From DYCT01 sp051875715 (GTDB lineage: Bacteria > Bacteroidota > Bacteroidia > Bacteroidales > Bacteroidaceae): a DNA stretch of 23,195 nucleotides. A program made the translations under genes and the position numbers. The stretch is from assembly GCA_051875715.1 (NCBI GenBank), contig JBJEHD010000014.1:1-23195 (forward strand), read 5' to 3'. Under the pieces are notes generated by a model that worked only from the letters and a program-made list of their open reading frames with translations, was not told where the DNA came from and searched no databases. Positions 18,463-23,195 of the stretch are shown piece after piece (positions within the stretch are counted from its first letter, which is position 1; the number at the start of each line of letters is the position of its first letter).

Positions 18463-19830
18463 ATGGCAAAAGAAAAAACAGCATACGTTTGCTCCGCCTG
18501 CGGCTACGACTCGCCCCGATGGGCGGGCAAATGCCCGAACTGCGGAGCCTGGAACACCTTCGTAGAAGAACGGGTGCAGAAAGAACCCGTCAGCAAACGC
18601 CCCCACTCGGGCATCGAGGTGCCCCGGTCGAAGCCCCTGCGGCTGGCCGACATCGAGTCCGGAGCCGACCCGCGCATCGACCTGGGTGACGCCGAACTGA
18701 ACCGCGTGTTGGGCGGTGGACTCGTGCCCGGCTCGCTGGTGCTGCTGGGCGGCGAACCCGGCATCGGCAAGTCCACCCTGGTGCTGCAGACCGTGATGCG
18801 CCTGCAAGGCCTGCAGGTGCTCTACGTGTCGGGCGAAGAAAGCGCACGCCAACTCAAGTTGCGGGCCGAGCGCATCGCCCACCCGCAGGCCGACTGCCTC
18901 ATCGTGTGCGAGACCTCGCTCGAGAAGATCTACAGCCACATCCGCGAGGTCGGCCCTGACCTGGTGGTTATCGACTCCATCCAGACGCTGTCCACCGAAT
19001 CGCTGGAGAGTTCGCCCGGCAGCGTGGCGCAGGTGCGCGAGTGCGCCGCCTCCATCCTGAAGTTCGCCAAAGAGACCGGCACCGCCGTGCTCATCATCGG
19101 CCACATCAACAAGGAGGGAAGCATCGCCGGCCCCAAGGTGCTGGAGCACATCGTCGACGCCGTACTCCAGTTCGAGGGCGACCAGCACTACATGTACCGC
19201 ATCCTGCGCAGCATCAAGAACCGCTTCGGCAGCACGGCCGAACTGGGCATCTACGAGATGCGGCAGGACGGGCTGCGCCAGGTGAGCAACCCCTCCGAAC
19301 TGCTTCTTTCGCAGGACCACGAGGGCATGAGCGGCGTGGCCATCGCCTCGGCCATGGAGGGCATCCGGCCTTTCCTCATCGAGACACAGGCCTTGGTGAG
19401 TACGGCCGCCTACGGCATGCCGCAACGCTCGGCCACGGGTTTCGACCTGCGCCGCATGAACATGCTGCTGGCCGTGCTCGAGAAGCGCGTGGGTTTCAAA
19501 CTGGCCCAGAAGGACGTGTTCCTCAACATCGCCGGCGGCTTGCGCGTCAACGACCCGGCCATCGACCTGAGCGTCATCAGCGCCATCCTCTCGTCCAACA
19601 TGGACACCGAAATCGAACGGCAGGTGTGCATGGCCGGCGAGGTGGGCCTCTCGGGCGAGATACGCCCCGTCAGCCGCATCGAACAACGCATCAGCGAGGC
19701 CGAGAAACTCGGCTTCCAGCGCATCGTCCTGCCCCGCCACAACCTACAGGGGCTCGACACCCGCCGGCTGCACATCGAACTCATCCCCGTACGCAAGGTG
19801 GAGGAAGCCTTCCGCCACCTCTTCGGATAA
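18463..19830 (+). CDS. radA: DNA repair protein RadA (Sms)
   Basis: RadA is a RecA-like hexameric helicase that promotes branch migration and processing of recombination intermediates. The 455-residue product has every family element. A C4 zinc finger comes first (Cys10, Cys13, Cys24, Cys27), then Walker A GGEPGIGKST at 96-105. Walker B lies around DLVVIDSIQT, the RadA-specific KNRFG motif is at 252-256, and a C-terminal Lon-protease-like domain follows (about 285-455, with FLIETQALVS and MDTEIERQVCMAGEVGLSGE). Length is normal. It is the fourth gene in the unit with 21-base gaps on each side, placing two Holliday-junction-related genes (ruvA, radA) in one transcript. Confidence 0.98.
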   Translation: MAKEKTAYVCSACGYDSPRWAGKCPNCGAWNTFVEERVQKEPVSKRPHSGIEVPRSKPLRLADIESGADPRIDLGDAELNRVLGGGLVPGSLVLLGGEPGIGKSTLVLQTVMRLQGLQVLYVSGEESARQLKLRAERIAHPQADCLIVCETSLEKIYSHIREVGPDLVVIDSIQTLSTESLESSPGSVAQVRECAASILKFAKETGTAVLIIGHINKEGSIAGPKVLEHIVDAVLQFEGDQHYMYRILRSIKNRFGSTAELGIYEMRQDGLRQVSNPSELLLSQDHEGMSGVAIASAMEGIRPFLIETQALVSTAAYGMPQRSATGFDLRRMNMLLAVLEKRVGFKLAQKDVFLNIAGGLRVNDPAIDLSVISAILSSNMDTEIERQVCMAGEVGLSGEIRPVSRIEQRISEAEKLGFQRIVLPRHNLQGLDTRRLHIELIPVRKVEEAFRHLFG

Positions 19831-19851
19831 CCCCGTAAATACACATCGCCC

Positions 19852-21435
19852 ATGATACACGAACTCCAACTCCGCGTCATACCCGAGATTGCCGCCTCCG
19901 AGCAGCAACTCAAGGCCTGCATCGCCCACGAGAAAGGGCTGCCTGCCGACCACATCTGCTCCGTCCGCATCCTCAAGCGCAGCATCGACGCCCGCCAGCG
20001 CACCATCTTCGTCAACCTGAAGGTGCGGGCCTACGTCGACGAACTGCCGCAGGACCAGCCTTTCACCCCCATCGACTACCGCCCCGTGGACGGACGGCGG
20101 CAGGCCGTCGTGGTAGGGGCCGGCCCGGGCGGACTGTTTGCCGCCTTGAGGCTCATCGAACTGGGCATCCGCCCCATCGTGGTCGAACGCGGCAAGAACG
20201 TGCACGAGCGCAAGAAGGACATCGCCCGCATCTCGCGCGAACACCGGGTAGACCCGGAGTCGAACTACAGTTTCGGCGAGGGAGGAGCCGGTGCCTACTC
20301 CGACGGGAAACTCTACACGCGCAGCAAGAAGCGCGGCAGCACCGAAAAGATTCTGAACGTGTTCTGCCAGCACGGAGCCGATGCGTCCATCCTGGTCGAC
20401 GCCCATCCCCACATCGGGACGGACAAACTGCCGCGCGTCATCGAAAACATGCGGAACACCATCCTGCAGTGCGGCGGCGAGGTACACTTCGAAACCCGCA
20501 TGGACGCCCTCCTCGTCGAGGGCCAAGAGGTGAAGGGCATCCTGACCCACACGGGCCAGACCTTCGAAGGGCCCGTCATCCTGGCCACGGGCCACTCGGC
20601 CCGCGACGTCTACCGCTGGCTGGCGGCCAACGGCATCGCCATCGAGGCCAAGGGCATCGCCGTGGGCGTGCGCCTCGAGCATCCGCAAGCACTCATCGAC
20701 CGCATCCAGTACCACAACCGCGAGGGACGCGGCTCCTTCCTCCCGGCGGCGGAGTACAGTTTCGTCACCCAGGCGGGCGGACGCGGCGTCTACAGTTTCT
20801 GCATGTGTCCGGGCGGTTTCGTCGTCCCGGCCGCCAGCGGCCCCGAACAGGTGGTGGTCAACGGCATGTCGCCCTCCACGCGCGGCTCACGCTGGGCCAA
20901 CTCGGGCATGGTGGTGGAAATCCGCCCCGACGACCTGCAAGACCCCACGCTTTGCCCCACGCCGGCCGATGCCTCCGACCCGCTCCGCATGATGTACCTG
21001 CAAGAGCGGTTGGAGCACGACTGCTGGCTGCAGGGCGGCCGTCGCCAGACCGCACCCGCCCAACGCATGGTCGACTTCACGCGCAAGCGGCTGGGGGCCG
21101 ACCTCCCCGTTTCGTCCTACAGTCCCGGCCTCGTGGCCTCGCCCCTGCACTTCTGGCTGCCCACGTTCGTCGGCGAACGCCTCAGCCAGGGCTTCCAGAC
21201 CTTCGGGCGCACCTCGCACGGCTTCCTCACGAACGAAGCCGTCCTCATCGGCGTGGAGACCCGCACGTCGGCCCCCGTACGCATCGTGCGCGATGCCGAC
21301 ACGCTGCAGCACATCCAGTTGCGCGGTCTCTTCCCTTGCGGCGAAGGGGCGGGTTATGCCGGCGGCATCGTCTCGGCCGGCATCGACGGCGAACGGTGTG
21401 CCGAAAGCCTGGCCCAACTTTACCCTCACGCCTGA
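19852..21435 (+). CDS. FAD-dependent dehydrogenase (COG2509-like)
   Basis: The 527-residue protein belongs to a conserved group of uncharacterised FAD-dependent dehydrogenases. Residues 1-75 form a small N-terminal domain with basic helices (ILKRSIDARQRTIFVNLKVRAY). The dinucleotide-binding motif GAGPGG is at 89-94, and the second strand ends in VVERGK (Glu112), which would bind the ribose of FAD. Further family segments are FGEGGAGAYSDGKLYTR, VILATGHSARD, GVYSFCMCPGGFVVPAAS, and the C-terminal FAD-contacting GLFPCGEGAGYAGGIVSAGIDG. The substrate is unknown and no membrane segment or signal peptide is seen, so it is cytoplasmic. It precedes the regulator by 4 bases; the TGA at 21433-21435 overlaps an out-of-frame ATG. 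Confidence 0.9.
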   Translation: MIHELQLRVIPEIAASEQQLKACIAHEKGLPADHICSVRILKRSIDARQRTIFVNLKVRAYVDELPQDQPFTPIDYRPVDGRRQAVVVGAGPGGLFAALRLIELGIRPIVVERGKNVHERKKDIARISREHRVDPESNYSFGEGGAGAYSDGKLYTRSKKRGSTEKILNVFCQHGADASILVDAHPHIGTDKLPRVIENMRNTILQCGGEVHFETRMDALLVEGQEVKGILTHTGQTFEGPVILATGHSARDVYRWLAANGIAIEAKGIAVGVRLEHPQALIDRIQYHNREGRGSFLPAAEYSFVTQAGGRGVYSFCMCPGGFVVPAASGPEQVVVNGMSPSTRGSRWANSGMVVEIRPDDLQDPTLCPTPADASDPLRMMYLQERLEHDCWLQGGRRQTAPAQRMVDFTRKRLGADLPVSSYSPGLVASPLHFWLPTFVGERLSQGFQTFGRTSHGFLTNEAVLIGVETRTSAPVRIVRDADTLQHIQLRGLFPCGEGAGYAGGIVSAGIDGERCAESLAQLYPHA

Positions 21436-21439
21436 TGCC

Positions 21440-22030
21440 ATGAACGCCGAACGCCCCGCCCCCGAAATCGCCATCATCGACCCGAACACCCTGGCCTGCT
21501 TAGGACTGGAGATGATGCTGGAAGAGTTCATGCCCGGTGCCGTGATACGCACGTTCCGCACCTTCGGCGACTTCATCGCCGACACGCCCGACATGTATGC
21601 CCACTATTTCGTGTCCGCCCAGATTTACTTCGAACACACGGCCTTCTTCCTTCCGCGCCGCCCCAAAGCCATCGTGCTGGCAGGCAACGAGGGCGGCCCG
21701 CAACTGGCCGGAACGCCTACGCTGCACGTAGGCCAAAGCAAGGAAGGCCTGATGCGCGACCTCATGCGCCTCCACCGCCACGGCCACGAGCATCGCCCCA
21801 GCCAGGCGGCCTTCACCGACCCGCACGACCTCACGCCGCGCGAGATCGAGGTGCTGGTGCTGCTCACCAAAGGGTGCATCAACAAGGAGATTGCCGACCG
21901 GCTGAACATCAGCATCACCACCGTCATCTCGCACCGCAAGAACATCAGCGAGAAACTCGGCATCAAGTCGGTGGCCGCCCTGGCCATCTACGCCGTCATG
22001 AACGGCTACGTCGAGGCCGACAGCATCTGA
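21440..22030 (+). CDS. LuxR-type transcriptional regulator with degenerate receiver domain
   Basis: The frame is open upstream to 21293, inside the dehydrogenase gene, but the ATG at 21440 is chosen: it starts 4 bases after the upstream stop and just before the first receiver strand. The 196-residue product has a C-terminal LuxR/GerE helix-turn-helix (131-190, LTPREIEVLVLLTKGCINKEIADRLNISITTV...). The N-terminal half (about 8-115) has the outline of a response-regulator receiver: AIIDPNTLACLG fits strand 1 and helix 1 with Asp14, but Ser60 or its neighbours stand where the phosphoacceptor aspartate is expected. Control by phosphorylation is therefore doubtful. It may resemble the Porphyromonas hemin-response LuxR regulator; this was not tested. 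It is the last gene of the operon, and its stop precedes a palindrome array by 61 bases. Confidence 0.85.
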   Translation: MNAERPAPEIAIIDPNTLACLGLEMMLEEFMPGAVIRTFRTFGDFIADTPDMYAHYFVSAQIYFEHTAFFLPRRPKAIVLAGNEGGPQLAGTPTLHVGQSKEGLMRDLMRLHRHGHEHRPSQAAFTDPHDLTPREIEVLVLLTKGCINKEIADRLNISITTVISHRKNISEKLGIKSVAALAIYAVMNGYVEADSI

Positions 22031-22091
22031 GAGCACTCATCCACCGCAAGACGTCCATACGCCAACGGGCGGACGAATACACGCGAATCCA

Positions 22092-22156
22092 GTACGATTA
22101 ACAATCGTAATGCGGTACGATTAATAATCGTACTCGAGAACGATTAATAATCGTAC
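22092..22156. repeat. Three tandem copies of a 19-base palindrome at a 23-base period
   Basis: Copies lie at 22092-22110, 22115-22133 and 22138-22156 with 4-base spacers (TGCG, TCGA). The middle copy, GTACGATTAATAATCGTAC, is a perfect dyad. The first differs at the centre (AAC) and last base; the third begins GA instead of GT. The region lies between the 3' ends of two convergent genes. No T run follows any copy, so they are poor terminators. The fixed period of about two helical turns suits cooperative binding by a dimeric protein. Confidence 0.85.
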
Positions 22157-22179
22157 CAAACCCATGCGTACAGGCAGGG

Positions 22180-23067
22180 TCACTCGGCTGTATTGGAAGG
22201 GGAAGATGCGTCTGCACACCTATCGAAGCGCCTTAGACTGTATCGGTATGCGGATAGACGGTGCGGGGGGGGGGTAAATCGGACGCCGCGACCTTCGCGC
22301 ACCAACTGATTGGAGGCAACGACCAGTCCGCGCCAACTGTCCCAGAAAGCAAACGTCACGGAGGCCGTGTCGGCCTGCAGGTCGACCTTCGGCAGCAAGT
22401 CCGACCCGTCGAGCGCCAGCAGGCGGTTCGCCTCGTCGGGGTCGTCCACCTCGCCGTCGGCCACGAGGCGCTTCAGGCGGTCGGGACTGAACACGAACGT
22501 CTTCGTCCCTCCATACGAACGCCAGAACCGGGGCATGAATTCGCTCAGATGCTGCAGCAGGCAAGCCTGCACGACGCCTTCGGCCGTGAAGGGCACATCG
22601 ATGTACGACCATACCGAGGGGACGTCTGCCGCCTCGTCCTCGGTCAGGCGGCGGTCGATGTACTGCGTGTCCGCATAAGGCACGTGCCACGATTTCCGCA
22701 CCCGGCGCACCACCGGCCTGCGCACAAGACCGAACAGGCTTTTGCTCTCCTCGGTCGTGGTCTGCTCGCGCACCACCGTCGGGAGGTAGGCCGATTGGGC
22801 GTCCGCACGGTAGCAATAGGTCTGGAAGACGGCATCGAAGTCATCGCCCTTCACAAAGGCACCCAACGCATAGCCCTCGCGCAGGCGCAGCAGCGGCAAA
22901 CGTTCCAGCAGAAAGGTCAGGTCGGCATACTCGGCAAAATCATACGACTTCACATACGCCTCGAATGCGGCACACATCGCCCCAAGCGCGGCCCGGTCTG
23001 CTTGACATCTGGACGGCTGCACATCGGCCGAAGCCCCTGTATTCACTTGTACGTTCTTCTGTATCAT
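22180..23067 (-). CDS. Hypothetical protein with a poly-C tract near its 3' end
   Basis: I do not recognise this family. The frame is open upstream to 23172, but the first 35 residues would overlap a large hairpin and a small dyad and are low-complexity. The ATG at 23067 is preferred (295 residues), preceded by AACGAGAAGAA. The product is soluble, with no signal peptide or membrane segment. It begins with a variable tail (about 1-25). A helical segment follows (LGAMCAAFEAYVKSYDF), then strand-rich stretches such as FDAVFQTYCYRAD and PSVWSYIDVPF, and a conserved-looking SEFMPRFWRSYGGTKTFVFSPDRLKRL part around 190-215. Ten consecutive C on the coding strand give a TPPPH peptide 28 codons before the stop. 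Neighbours give no clue; the gene faces the sprA operon tail to tail. Confidence 0.7.
   Translation of the reverse strand: MIQKNVQVNTGASADVQPSRCQADRAALGAMCAAFEAYVKSYDFAEYADLTFLLERLPLLRLREGYALGAFVKGDDFDAVFQTYCYRADAQSAYLPTVVREQTTTEESKSLFGLVRRPVVRRVRKSWHVPYADTQYIDRRLTEDEAADVPSVWSYIDVPFTAEGVVQACLLQHLSEFMPRFWRSYGGTKTFVFSPDRLKRLVADGEVDDPDEANRLLALDGSDLLPKVDLQADTASVTFAFWDSWRGLVVASNQLVREGRGVRFTPPPHRLSAYRYSLRRFDRCADASSPSNTAE
22265..22274 (-). repeat. Homopolymer of ten C on the coding strand (ten G on plus)
   Basis: The tract lies inside the hypothetical gene. Slippage by one base would replace the 27-residue tail after the tract with about 14 residues (ending KALR) or about 9 residues (ending TDTV), so all three frames end soon but differ. 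It is a potential contingency site, or a sequencing error. Confidence 0.7.
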
Positions 23068-23103
23068 TTCTTCTCGTTCGTTTATCCCAAATCGGTCGTT
23101 AGC

Positions 23104-23117
23104 GTTATGATGATAAC
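23104..23117. promoter_or_regulatory. Small dyad upstream of the hypothetical gene
   Basis: GTTAT-GATG-ATAAC is a perfect 5-base inverted repeat 37 bases upstream of the proposed minus-strand start. The position would suit an operator or a leader hairpin. There is no independent support, and no clear -7 box is seen nearby. Confidence 0.25.
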
Positions 23118-23137
23118 AACTTCTATTTTTGAACAGA

Positions 23138-23195
23138 TGTGTTCTCGTTTTGAGGGCGCAATGGGGCTCCATTGTAACCGAGAAACGGGAACACA
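23138..23195 (+). repeat. 58-base near-complete hairpin reaching the window end
   Basis: All pairing is centred on one axis (23166/23167). TGTGTTCTCG (23138-23147) pairs with CGGGAACACA (23186-23195), CGTTT continues inward, and CAATGG/CCATTG (23159-23164/23169-23174) closes a 4-base loop. Only four positions per arm (two 2x2 internal loops) do not pair. Several T-G pairs are allowed in a plus-strand RNA but would be A-C mismatches in the minus-strand RNA. The stem may extend beyond the window. Confidence 0.6.

Noticed and set aside
22092..22156. CRISPR array
   Set aside because: The repeats are separated by only 4 bases, the units are full palindromes, and no cas genes are present.
22092..22156. 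Intrinsic terminator of the sprA operon
   Set aside because: Each stem is short and AT-containing and has no T run after it on either strand; a binding-site or repeat reading fits better.
23068..23172. Upstream start (ATG at 23172) for the hypothetical minus-strand gene
   Set aside because: The 35 extra residues would be encoded by the large hairpin and the small dyad and look non-protein-like; the ATG at 23067 is more plausible.

Overview
The window looks like a chromosomal segment of a GC-rich member of the Bacteroidales (Bacteroides/Prevotella-like). The evidence is an sprA/sov-type secretion gene next to ruvA, a meso-diaminopimelate dehydrogenase, a DUF4468 protein, three TAnnTTTG-type -7 promoter boxes of the Bacteroidetes sigma factor, and almost no Shine-Dalgarno sequences. 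Most of it is ordinary core genome; I do not see a phage, integron, CRISPR array or complete insertion sequence.

Layout. Positions 1-127 hold the 3' part of a tRNA-Ser(GGA), cut by the window start, and its terminator. Positions 128-401 are a gene-free stretch with a run of consecutive inverted repeats. Positions 402-4904 encode a 1500-residue secreted modular adhesin-like protein whose C-terminus resembles a type IX secretion (T9SS) sorting domain. uvrA follows (4959-7775). It converges on ddh (8009-8908, minus strand) across a 175-base structured intergenic repeat. ddh and ruvA diverge from a 282-base region that carries a promoter for each.

From 9191 to 22030 six genes run on the plus strand with gaps of 4 to 45 bases and form a probable operon: ruvA, sprA, a secreted DUF4468-flavin reductase-like fusion, radA, an FAD-dependent dehydrogenase and a LuxR-type regulator with a degenerate receiver domain. 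The unit joins recombination and repair (ruvA, radA) with the T9SS outer-membrane translocon (sprA) and two putative flavoproteins. The modular protein at 402-4904 is a plausible client of that secretion system. After the operon come three tandem copies of a 19-base palindrome at an exact 23-base period, then an unrecognised minus-strand gene (22180-23067) that contains a run of ten C on its coding strand near the 3' end, then a 58-base near-perfect hairpin that reaches the window edge.

The least explained signals are non-coding or contingency-like: the 19-base palindrome (three tandem copies at one end of the window, one inverted copy at the other), the multi-hairpin element at 208-324, the poly-C tract, and the terminal hairpin. 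The DUF4468-flavin reductase fusion encoded beside sprA is the most interesting protein-level observation.
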